The notes under the pieces are model-generated. The model searched no databases and was not told where the DNA came from. It was given only the letters and a program-made list of their open reading frames with translations. From Mycoplasmatota bacterium (GTDB lineage Bacteria; Bacillota_I; Bacilli_A; Izemoplasmatales; Izemoplasmataceae): 7,165 nucleotides of DNA. Each line of letters begins with the position of its first letter. Positions within the stretch are counted from its first letter, which is position 1. The stretch lies in assembly GCA_030636545.1 (NCBI GenBank), contig DAOVWR010000060.1, positions 1-7,165 on the forward strand, given 5' to 3'. This document shows positions 1 through 5,573 of the stretch, in pieces. Made by a program: the position numbers and the translations under genes.

Positions 1-239
1 CTTATAATTTCTTCAATATCAAAGCCTTGATCATATGCAAAAGCTATTGAGTATATTAATACATCTGCAATTTCTTCTTTTACGTTTTGCATATCCGCAT
101 ATTCTGCACCCCATTGATAATTTTCTAACAACTCAGCTGCTTCTATAATTATAGACTTAGCAAGATTCTCAGGTTTATCATTGTTTTTCCACCCTCTAGC
201 ATCTCTAAAATCTATTATTTCATCTATTATTTTTTTCAT
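1..239 (-). CDS. MazG-like nucleotide pyrophosphohydrolase (C-terminus cut by window edge)
   Basis: The first 79 codons of a gene read leftwards off the window. The protein starts MKKIIDEIIDFRDARGW and has the all-alpha NTP-pyrophosphatase pattern: ExxE at E33/E36 in IEAAELLENYQW, then ExxD at E56/D59 in EEIADVLIY. In MazG/dCTPase-type enzymes these acidic residues bind Mg2+ and hydrolyse (d)NTPs to NMP plus pyrophosphate, usually as house-cleaning. Family members of this small type are about 95-120 residues, so roughly 20-40 residues are missing. The ATG (237-239) is preceded by a good AGAGGTG ribosome binding site (245-251). The gene is divergent from the response regulator and appears to have its own promoter. 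The fold assignment is firm; the nucleotide substrate cannot be told from sequence. Confidence 0.85.
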   Translation of the reverse strand, partial: MKKIIDEIIDFRDARGWKNNDKPENLAKSIIIEAAELLENYQWGAEYADMQNVKEEIADVLIYSIAFAYDQGFDIEEII

Positions 240-258
240 GCTCACACCTCTTTTTTCT

Positions 259-267
259 ATTGTAACA
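259..267 (-). promoter_or_regulatory. Extended -10 promoter of the MazG-like gene
   Basis: On the minus strand this reads TGTTACAAT: a TACAAT -10 hexamer (259-264) with the TGn extension (265-267). No good -35 lies 17 bp upstream, which extended -10 promoters tolerate. The predicted start near 252 gives a very short leader directly before the AGAGGTG ribosome binding site. Inferred by eye. Confidence 0.5.
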
Positions 268-325
268 TAAATGAAAGATGTTTATGCATTCTTTGCGTAA
301 ATTATTGAGTTTATTATTATAATTA

Positions 326-342
326 TGTGAAGGTTCTGTGAA
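326..342 (+). promoter_or_regulatory. Direct repeat, candidate OmpR-family operator
   Basis: TGTGAA occurs at 326-331 and again at 337-342, exactly 11 bp apart, immediately upstream of the -35 of the response regulator gene. OmpR/PhoB-family regulators bind tandem direct repeats with an 11-bp period as head-to-tail dimers, so this is the expected form and position for autoactivation by the downstream regulator. The repeat is seen directly; its function is inferred. Confidence 0.4.
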
Positions 343-345
343 AAT

Positions 346-376
346 TTGAGATTTATACAAATTATTATGATATATT
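346..376 (+). promoter_or_regulatory. Promoter of the response regulator/kinase operon
   Basis: TTGAGA (346-351) resembles a -35. TATATT (371-376) is a -10 carrying the extension TGA at 368-370. The spacer is 19 bp, longer than optimal, which fits a promoter that relies on the extended -10 or on an activator. The predicted start near 383 leaves about 14 nt of leader containing AGAGGTGAT (385-393), a strong ribosome binding site for the ATG at 397. Confidence 0.5.
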
Positions 377-396
377 ATACATAAAGAGGTGATATC

Positions 397-1080
397 ATGT
401 CTTATACAATATTAATAATAGAGGATGAATTAAGTTTACAAAATATAATTGCAGCATATTTTAGAAAAAATAACTTTAAAGTGTTAACTGCATCAGATGG
501 GCTTCAAGGTCTCGAAAAGTTTCGCATGAATAATGTTGATGTGGTATGTTGCGATGTCATGATGCCGAACATTAATGGTTGGGATGTAGTAAGAAGTATA
601 AGACAAAATAGTGATATCCCAATTATCATGATGACAGCATTAGATAGTGAAAAGGATCAATTATTTGGTTTTGATTTGGATATCGATGACTATGTTACCA
701 AACCTTTTTCTCCTGCAGTATTAGTAGCCAAAACAAATTCAGTACTAAAAAGGTATCGAAATTCAAAAACATCTAGTATAAGAAATATTATTGAAATTGG
801 AAATCTAAACATAAATATAGATGCTAGAGTTATTAAAGTTTCAGATAAGATAATACACTTATCAAAAACAGAATTTGATTTATTAACATTCTTAATTAAA
901 AACAAAGGTATCGTAATAGATAGAGTTACAATGTTAGATGAAGTATGGGGTTTAGATGTTTATGTTGAAGAAAGAGTTGTAGATACAAATATTAAAGTCT
1001 TGAGAAAGAAATTGGGAGAGACTGGAAAATATATCCAAACAGTATTTGGAATAGGATACAAATTCGATGATGAAGACTAG
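397..1080 (+). CDS. OmpR/PhoB-family response regulator
   Basis: A 227-residue two-domain response regulator. The N-terminal receiver (about 1-120) shows the acidic pair E9/D10, the phospho-acceptor D53 in CDVMMPN, T80 in MMTA, Y99, and K102-P103 in YVTKPF, so all phosphotransfer residues are present. The C-terminal winged helix (about 130-225) has the usual signature LSKTEFDLLTFL, then VVDTNIKVLRKKLG and a final IQTVFGIGYKF wing. The family binds DNA as a phosphorylated dimer on direct repeats. Length is normal. The ATG has a near-ideal ribosome binding site, and the stop is TAG. The gene overlaps the kinase gene by 14 nt, so the kinase is its cognate partner. The regulon is unknown. It may control its own promoter through the 11-bp-phased TGTGAA repeat upstream. 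Confidence 0.95.
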   Translation: MSYTILIIEDELSLQNIIAAYFRKNNFKVLTASDGLQGLEKFRMNNVDVVCCDVMMPNINGWDVVRSIRQNSDIPIIMMTALDSEKDQLFGFDLDIDDYVTKPFSPAVLVAKTNSVLKRYRNSKTSSIRNIIEIGNLNINIDARVIKVSDKIIHLSKTEFDLLTFLIKNKGIVIDRVTMLDEVWGLDVYVEERVVDTNIKVLRKKLGETGKYIQTVFGIGYKFDDED

Positions 1081-2827
1081 TATTAAAAACAGTTTTATTA
1101 AGAAGTTATTTTTTAGTTTAATACTAATATATCTATTTGTATTTATTCTCCTTTTCTTATTTCAAGGTATAATTTTTAGAACTTTTTATACTTCTCGAAC
1201 AATAAATAATACACAAGAAGAAATATCTGTATTTATTGATACAGTAACAGCTTCAAATATTCAAGATAAAATTGTTGAATATTCTCAACAAACTCAGACT
1301 ACTTCTTTGTTTATACCTAATAATCAGTTTCAAAATATATCTCAATTAAGCTTAATTCAAATTGATGTAGAATATGAATCTGTAATATATACAATATTTG
1401 TTCCTAATTTGCACTCAACTGATTATCAAGAAGGCGATGAAATAGTTGCGTCTCTTTACTTTCACGAAGAAAGTGGTAATTATGTGCCATCTCCATTAAG
1501 ACTTAACGGGAGCATGATTATAAGGGCTAGAATGAATACTATTGATCCGATATACGCTGATTTAATATCAGGATTAGATACAAGCTCTAAAATTCCCATA
1601 TCTGGTGTGATTTCCAATATTACAAATAGTAATGTTGTTCTTGAAAAACCAATAAATCCAATAATCTCAAATGAGATATTAAATTTATTCACTGATAACT
1701 ATGATTCTCTTACAGAATTTGAAGATGGGTTCTATTATTATACTTCTAATGATGAATCTAATTTATCAAACTTAGTTTTTGTAGTAAACAAGACTATTGA
1801 AGGAGAATCATATGTATTAATAAGCGTATTTCCAATGGGTCATATAGACGACATAGTAGATGCAGTTAGACTAGTTAATATCTATGTATTTTCTATAATT
1901 CTCCTTTTATTGATAATTTTCTCGTTTATATATTCAAAGCAATTCTCAAAGCCACTTGTATTTATAAACAAAGCTACTAAGGAGATGTCTAATTTAAATT
2001 TTGATAATCCAATAATTGAAATTAATACTCAGGATGAATTTTCTGAGTTAGCTCAAAATATTAATGTCTTAAGTATTAACCTGAAAACAACATTGGAACG
2101 TCTAAACGAACAAAACAAACAATTATCTCTTAGTTTAGACAGAGAAAATAAAAATGAAAATACTAGAAGAGATTTTGTAAGCGGAATGAGTCATGAGTTA
2201 AAAACTCCTCTAGCGGTCATCCAGGCTTCAGCAGAAGCTATAGAAAAAAACATCTTTGAAACAGAAAAAGAGAGAGTTAACGCACTGGCCTTAATTCAAA
2301 AAGAGGTTCAAAGAACAAATAAATTAATTAATAATATGATTACAATTTATAATTTAGATAATCCTGATTATTCAGATGATTGGCAAGAAATAAATCTCTC
2401 ATCAATTATAAAAAACACAGAAGAATCTTTAAGAATGCTTTACAAAAACTCTAATATTAAAGTTGAATTAAATCTTGAAGATTCGATAATAACTGCGGAT
2501 CAATTAAAAATGGAGTTAATAATTAATAATCTGTTTACAAACGCAATAAAATATACTCCAAAGGATAATAAAATTCAAATTACCACCAAAAACATTGATA
2601 ATTACATTCATTTTGAAATAATCAATTATGGTATAAATATTGAAAACGACAAACTAGACAAACTTTTCGAAGCATTTTACAGGGTTGATAAGTCTCGTAG
2701 TCGCCTAGAAGGAAGTACAGGTCTTGGACTTTATATTGTTCAACAAACATTGTCACAGTATAATTCTAAGTGTATAGCTAAGAACATTGATGAAGGTGTT
2801 TCATTCTCATTCAAAATAAAAAAGTAA
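1067..2827 (+). CDS. Transmembrane sensor histidine kinase
   Basis: A 586-residue kinase partner of the upstream regulator. TM1 is about 14-38 and TM2 about 269-289, enclosing some 225 extracytoplasmic residues with no sensor family I recognise. A HAMP-like linker (about 290-345) leads to the dimerisation/phosphoacceptor helix with H376 in MSHELKTPLA. The ATPase domain (about 475-586) has the N box with N492 in NLFTNAIKYTP, the F box FEAFYRVDKSRSR and the G2 box GSTGLGL (549-555). All catalytic motifs are intact. Translation starts at one of two adjacent ATGs (1067 or 1070) inside the regulator's 3' end. AGGA at 1053-1056 favours 1067, and coupling to the upstream gene is likely. It ends in TAA directly against the convergent DUF951 gene. 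The kinase call is firm; the stimulus is unknown. Confidence 0.94.
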   Translation: MMKTSIKNSFIKKLFFSLILIYLFVFILLFLFQGIIFRTFYTSRTINNTQEEISVFIDTVTASNIQDKIVEYSQQTQTTSLFIPNNQFQNISQLSLIQIDVEYESVIYTIFVPNLHSTDYQEGDEIVASLYFHEESGNYVPSPLRLNGSMIIRARMNTIDPIYADLISGLDTSSKIPISGVISNITNSNVVLEKPINPIISNEILNLFTDNYDSLTEFEDGFYYYTSNDESNLSNLVFVVNKTIEGESYVLISVFPMGHIDDIVDAVRLVNIYVFSIILLLLIIFSFIYSKQFSKPLVFINKATKEMSNLNFDNPIIEINTQDEFSELAQNINVLSINLKTTLERLNEQNKQLSLSLDRENKNENTRRDFVSGMSHELKTPLAVIQASAEAIEKNIFETEKERVNALALIQKEVQRTNKLINNMITIYNLDNPDYSDDWQEINLSSIIKNTEESLRMLYKNSNIKVELNLEDSIITADQLKMELIINNLFTNAIKYTPKDNKIQITTKNIDNYIHFEIINYGINIENDKLDKLFEAFYRVDKSRSRLEGSTGLGLYIVQQTLSQYNSKCIAKNIDEGVSFSFKIKK

Positions 2828-2854
2828 TTAATCGTCTAGATTAATTACTTTTTT
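2818..2854. terminator. Bidirectional intrinsic terminator inside two convergent genes
   Basis: A perfect 16-bp stem pairs 2818-2833 with 2839-2854 around the 5-nt loop GTCTA. The GC-containing core is GTAATTAATC / GATTAATTAC. On the plus strand it is followed by T7 (2849-2855); on the minus strand A6 at 2818-2823 supplies the U tract. The stop codons of the kinase (2825-2827) and DUF951 (2828-2830) abut within the stem, so one element can end transcription of both operons. Confidence 0.88.
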
Positions 2855-3016
2855 TATTCTTTTATTTAAAGTGGGACGATCTATCATTACTATTCTATCG
2901 CAACCTAAGCACTTAAGTTTAACATCTGCGCCAATTCTAGTAACTTCCCATTTGTTCTCACCACAAGGATGACCTTTTTTCAATACCAGGATATCTCCTA
3001 AATTAATTTTTCTCAT
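2828..3016 (-). CDS. DUF951 family protein
   Basis: A 62-residue protein of the small DUF951 family common in Bacillota (Bacillus YyzM type). It starts MRKINLGDILVLKKGHPCG, followed by NKWEVTRIGADVKLKC and a basic stretch. H16/C18 in KKGHPCG and C36/C39 in KCLGC are conserved-looking and could hold a metal ion, which I infer only from spacing. Biochemical function is unknown. Its ATG lies 14 nt inside the end of mscS with no strong ribosome binding site of its own, so it is probably translated by coupling. It is the last gene of the par operon, and its final codons (KKVINLDD) are also the arm of the bidirectional terminator. Confidence 0.88.
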   Translation of the reverse strand: MRKINLGDILVLKKGHPCGENKWEVTRIGADVKLKCLGCDRIVMIDRPTLNKRIKKVINLDD

Positions 3017-3845
3017 TATAAATTACCAGTTGTGGGAAAGGAATTTCAACTTCATTTTCAGTTAAATATATAACTAAATCTCTTCTTATATCTCTTCCAA
3101 CTTGAAAATGTTTTTGAGAATTTGTTTTAGCTAATAATCTCATATTTATACTTGAGTCTGCCAATTCAGTAATCCCTGAAAATATTGGTGTTTCAATTAT
3201 CTCATCATATTTAAGATATGCATTTTCAACAAATACGGCCATTAATTCCTGAAACTTAAGAAGATCAGTATCATAAGCCACTCCGAATTCTACTATAGCA
3301 ACACTCTTAGATCTTGAATAATTAATAATACTCTTAATATTACCATTATTTATAATCTTTACTTCACCTTTCCAGTTGATTATTCTTGTAGTTCTAAGTC
3401 CTAAAGATAATATATTACCTTTAAATCCATCAATTTCGACTACGTCATCAACATTAAAAGATTCTTCAAAAATAATGAAAAATCCACTAATAAAGTCTTT
3501 CACTATTTCTTGTGCACCAAATCCTATTGCTAGTCCTATTACTCCAGCACTTGCGATAAATGGTGTAACATCAACATTTAATTCTCCTAAAATCACCATT
3601 CCAATGATAAACCAGATAAAATACTTGCTGATACTAGAAGATAATTTCCCAATCGTTATTGCTCTTGCACCTTTTCTTTTTAATTTTAGCACTTTATAAA
3701 GTAAATGCCTGATAGATAATTGTAAGATAATTCCTACAAGAATCCATACAGCAATAGATAATATTGTAACTGTAATATTTGCGATTACTTCTGAGACATT
3801 AATATCTACTAAAAAATCAAATAACATTGTTTTTAATCCTGTCAT
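3003..3845 (-). CDS. mscS: Small-conductance mechanosensitive channel, MscS family
   Basis: A 280-residue membrane channel that opens when membrane tension rises under hypo-osmotic shock, releasing solutes. Three membrane helices are visible at about 20-45, 74-90 and 93-128. The third is the pore helix with Gly/Ala packing in GVIGLAIGFGAQEIVKD. The beta domain follows with FNVDDVVEIDGFKG (130-143), then a cytoplasmic alpha/beta domain ending in the IPFPQL element typical of the vestibule. Length and order fit the short YkuT/MscS class. The ATG lies 3 bp after the parB stop. Its strong AGGGAGGAA ribosome binding site (3852-3860) is formed by the last codons of parB. The family is certain; the symbol is by family, as Bacillota often carry more than one such gene. 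Confidence 0.93.
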   Translation of the reverse strand: MTGLKTMLFDFLVDINVSEVIANITVTILSIAVWILVGIILQLSIRHLLYKVLKLKRKGARAITIGKLSSSISKYFIWFIIGMVILGELNVDVTPFIASAGVIGLAIGFGAQEIVKDFISGFFIIFEESFNVDDVVEIDGFKGNILSLGLRTTRIINWKGEVKIINNGNIKSIINYSRSKSVAIVEFGVAYDTDLLKFQELMAVFVENAYLKYDEIIETPIFSGITELADSSINMRLLAKTNSQKHFQVGRDIRRDLVIYLTENEVEIPFPQLVIYNEKN

Positions 3846-3848
3846 AAG

Positions 3849-4685
3849 TTATTCCTCCCTAATTAAGAACTCAATTAATCGTTCTAATTCTTCTGGACTA
3901 GAAAAAGTAAAAGTAATATTATTCTTTCTAAATCGATAATTAATTCCTGAATCAATTTTATTAAATAATTTTTTTTCTGCCTTTTGCAAATCATCATTTG
4001 AAACAATTGGATGATCTTTTTCTTTCGATAAGCCTCTAATTATTCTTTCGATATCTCGAACTGTTAGACTCTCTTTTATTATTCTATCTCTTAAAGATAT
4101 TATCAGTTTTTGATCTTTTAACTTACTTAATGATCTTGCATGACCCATTGTTATTGTTCCCAAATTAACATCGTTAATTACACTTGCAGGTAAATTTAAT
4201 AATCCAATAATGTTTGTAACATAAACACGACTTTTCCCAATCTTTTTCCCTAATTCTTCATGAGTATATTTCAAGTTAAAGATAGCTTTTTGAAAAGCTA
4301 TTGCTTCTTCCATTGGTGTTAAGTCTTCACGTTGAAGATTTTCTAATATTGCTAACTCGATTAAATATCGAGAATTATAATCTCTAATAATTGCTGGTAT
4401 TTTATATAACCCAGCCATTTTAGCTGCCTTTACTCTTCTTTCACCAGCAACTAGTGTATATCCGTGTCCTGATGGTTTTAAAATAACTGGCTGAAAAATC
4501 CCGTGCTCTTTTATGGAATTTGCTAACTCAATAAGTTTTTTTTCATCAAAAAACGTTCTTGGTTGATCTGGATTCGGTTTGATTAAATGTAATTCAATTT
4601 CTAATATCTCTTCATTATCCTTAAATTCTATTTTGTTCTCTGCCATTAAATCACTGAATTTTCTTCCTAATCTAGTTTCACTCAC
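3849..4685 (-). CDS. parB: ParB/Spo0J chromosome partitioning protein, CTP-dependent clamp
   Basis: A 278-residue ParB that would load at parS near the origin, spread as a CTP-dependent sliding clamp, recruit SMC and stimulate ParA. It has NPDQPR (38-43), the CTP-binding GERR motif (81-84, in VAGERRVKAAKMAG), ENLQREDLTPMEEA (115-128), a helix-turn-helix around 140-162 (THEELGKKIGKSRVYV) and GHARSL (181-186). A linker and dimerisation domain follow, ending LIEFLIREE. The start is GTG at 4683-4685: the N-terminus RLGRKFSDLMAEN then aligns with the usual GLGKG..ALF ParA-contact peptide, which a start at Met14 would lose. The GTG overlaps the parA stop by 8 nt (GTGAGTGA), with a modest GGTGGA site at 4691-4696, so translation is probably coupled to parA. 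All key motifs are intact despite the interrupted parA. Confidence 0.95.
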   Translation of the reverse strand: MSETRLGRKFSDLMAENKIEFKDNEEILEIELHLIKPNPDQPRTFFDEKKLIELANSIKEHGIFQPVILKPSGHGYTLVAGERRVKAAKMAGLYKIPAIIRDYNSRYLIELAILENLQREDLTPMEEAIAFQKAIFNLKYTHEELGKKIGKSRVYVTNIIGLLNLPASVINDVNLGTITMGHARSLSKLKDQKLIISLRDRIIKESLTVRDIERIIRGLSKEKDHPIVSNDDLQKAEKKLFNKIDSGINYRFRKNNITFTFSSPEELERLIEFLIREE

Positions 4686-5022
4686 TTAGTTCCACCATTT
4701 CCCTTGCAAGATTTTGGTAACTTAATGATCCTTTAGATTTTGGTGAAAACTCAGTAACAGGTAATCCATAACTTGGAGCAGCAGAGCATTTTACATTTCT
4801 TGGAATAATTGTTTTAAATACTTTTTCTTTAAAATACGTTTTTACCTCATTAATTACTTCATATCCGATATTACTTCTTGTGTCTAACATAGTGAGTAAT
4901 ACGCCCTCAATTGTTAGTGTTTTTCGATTATGTTTTTGTTTATTTTGAATCATACGAATAGTATTCAATAATTGAGTAAGTCCGTCCAAAGCTAAGAACT
5001 CACATTGAACAGGAATTAACAC
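4678..5022 (-). CDS. ParA C-terminal fragment after the TGA
   Basis: 114 codons from a GTG at 5020-5022, in the same frame as the upstream fragment; the 12 codons at 5023-5058 (IVTINALTASDS) also read as ParA. It contains PVQCEFLALDGLTQLLNTI, EGVLLTMLD and IIPRNVKCSAAPSYGLPV. The usual Soj motif is RLSEAPSHG, so the normally conserved Glu is Ala here and Leu is Cys. No ribosome binding site precedes the GTG, so independent translation is unlikely. It lacks Walker A and cannot bind ATP alone. Confidence 0.5.
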   Translation of the reverse strand: MLIPVQCEFLALDGLTQLLNTIRMIQNKQKHNRKTLTIEGVLLTMLDTRSNIGYEVINEVKTYFKEKVFKTIIPRNVKCSAAPSYGLPVTEFSPKSKGSLSYQNLAREMVELSE

Positions 5023-5058
5023 ACTATCAGATGCAGTTAATGCATTTATAGTGACTAT

Positions 5059-5061
5059 TCA
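5059..5061 (-). other. In-frame TGA codon in parA
   Basis: Codon 131 reads TGA between CTT (Leu130) and ATA (Ile). In Bacillus Soj the aligned residue is Gly in DCPPSLGLLT. The context UGA-A is a relatively weak terminator. No selenocysteine-type motif or obvious insertion-element hairpin was noticed just downstream. Confidence 0.9.
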
Positions 5062-5451
5062 AAGTGATGGAGGACAATCAATAAGAATAAAGTCGTATTC
5101 ATCTCTAATATCTTCTAGAGCATTTGATAATATAAAATCTTTATTATCGTGTGAAATCAAATTATTCTCGATATTCCCAAGTTCGTAACGTGCAGGAATA
5201 ATGTCGACATTAACACTTTCAACTCTCTTAATGATATCTCTAATATCTGCTGTCTCATTAAAAATATCTGCAACTGTATAAATTAGATTGGCACGATTAA
5301 TACCCATATAAGTTGTCGCATTTGCTTGATGATCAACATCAACTAATAACACTTTTTTACCTAAGTAAGAAAGTGAACTTGCCAAATTGACACTGGTAGT
5401 AGTTTTACCAACGCCGCCTTTTTGATTACTAATTGATAATATCTTCCCCAT
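5059..5451 (-). CDS. ParA N-terminal fragment (literal translation up to TGA)
   Basis: Under the standard code the parA message yields 130 residues. It contains the deviant Walker A KGGVGKTT (11-18, signature Lys11), the Walker A' Asp40 in DVDHQAN and Walker B with D125 in FILIDCPPS. It ends before the switch/dimer-interface helix and the DNA-binding region. The ATG has an AGAGGTG site at 5458-5464. A fragment with the ATP site but no dimer-completing half would probably be unstable or interfere with dimers, which is inference. Confidence 0.6.
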   Translation of the reverse strand: MGKILSISNQKGGVGKTTTSVNLASSLSYLGKKVLLVDVDHQANATTYMGINRANLIYTVADIFNETADIRDIIKRVESVNVDIIPARYELGNIENNLISHDNKDFILSNALEDIRDEYDFILIDCPPSL

Positions 5452-5472
5452 ATTTTACACCTCTAGACTAGC

Positions 5473-5490
5473 TTCTAGTAAACACTAGAA
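5473..5490. promoter_or_regulatory. Palindrome in the parA leader, candidate operator or hairpin
   Basis: TTCTAGT (5473-5479) and ACTAGAA (5484-5490) form perfect 7-bp arms around AAAC. The site begins a few bases after the predicted parA transcription start and ends upstream of the ribosome binding site. Four CTAG tetramers fall between 5463 and 5488. The arm at 5475-5479 can also pair with ACTAG at 5467-5471, giving a competing hairpin nearer the ribosome binding site. Position suits a repressor operator (par operons are commonly autoregulated) or an RNA element. The structure is seen; the role is inferred. Confidence 0.5.
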
Positions 5491-5499
5491 AGCATATAT

Positions 5500-5508
5500 A
5501 TTTTATCA
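5500..5508 (-). promoter_or_regulatory. Extended -10 promoter of the par operon
   Basis: On the minus strand this reads TGATAAAAT: a TAAAAT -10 (5500-5505) with a TGn extension (5506-5508). The -35 region is poor (TGTAAA at 17 bp). The start would fall near 5493, giving about 42 nt of leader that contains the palindrome and the AGAGGTG site. Confidence 0.5.
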
Positions 5509-5544
5509 TAGTTAAAGCCTAATTTACATAGTATAACAGTAAAA

Positions 5545-5569
5545 GTTATCCACAGAAATTGGGGATAAC
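5545..5569 (-). terminator. Possible weak terminator after the 6-TM membrane protein gene
   Basis: Read on the minus strand, GTTATCC and GGATAAC form a 7-bp stem, with CA/TG extending it past one mismatch to a 5-nt loop, followed by TTTTA. It begins 4 nt after the TAA of the membrane protein gene. The U tract is only four long, so termination may be partial. It shares its bases with the DnaA-box-like pair. Confidence 0.45.
5546..5568. promoter_or_regulatory. Inverted pair of DnaA-box-like sites
   Basis: TTATCCACA, the exact consensus DnaA box, lies on the plus strand at 5546-5554. TTATCCCCA, one mismatch from consensus, lies on the minus strand at 5560-5568, with 5 bp between them. They sit about 40 bp upstream of the parA -10. 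DnaA boxes near soj would suit an origin-proximal region or DnaA control of the par operon. The same bases form a hairpin just after the upstream gene, so the match could be a by-product of a terminator. No AT-rich unwinding region with further boxes was seen. Confidence 0.4.
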
Positions 5570-5573
5570 AATT

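Larger units (their letters stand above)
4678..5451 (-). pseudogene. parA: parA/soj partition ATPase interrupted by an in-frame TGA
   Basis: The whole locus is a Soj-type ParA of 257 codons, normal family length, in one reading frame broken only by TGA at 5059-5061 (codon 131). ParA dimerises with ATP on nucleoid DNA, drives origin segregation with ParB and, in Bacillus, modulates DnaA. The break sits in DCPPSL-TGA-IVTINALTASDS, where Soj has Gly, so GGA to TGA is the simplest origin. Read literally, the product stops after Walker B and cannot be a working ParA. No other lesion exists and the 3' half is well conserved, so a recent mutation, a sequence error, readthrough or TGA reassignment all remain open. 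The end codon is TGA as well (4678-4680), with TAG at 4672-4674. Identity is certain; functional status is not. Confidence 0.85.

Noticed and set aside
690..905. 71-codon open frame on the minus strand
   Set aside because: Antisense to the intact response regulator, no ribosome binding site or recognisable protein.
1480..1692. 70-codon open frame on the minus strand
   Set aside because: Antisense shadow of the kinase sensor domain.
3376..3699. 107-codon open frame on the plus strand
   Set aside because: Opposite strand of mscS, whose conserved residues explain the sequence.
4056..4125. Short AT-rich repeats of ATTATTC/TATCTC type in parB
   Set aside because: They follow from Ile/Arg/Glu codons in an AT-rich gene and show no regular period.
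4325..4342. parS-like sequence inside parB (minus strand CAACGTGAAGA resembling TGTTTCACGTGAAACA)
   Set aside because: Only about 10 of 16 positions match, the palindrome is broken, and the bases encode the conserved ENLQRED motif, so the resemblance follows from coding.
5020..5022. GTG as start of a separate downstream gene
   Set aside because: No ribosome binding site, and the 12 codons before it continue the ParA alignment, so it is an internal Val codon of parA.
5059..5061. Selenocysteine at the parA TGA
   Set aside because: ParA has no redox role, the homologous residue is Gly rather than Cys, and no insertion-element-like hairpin was apparent directly downstream.
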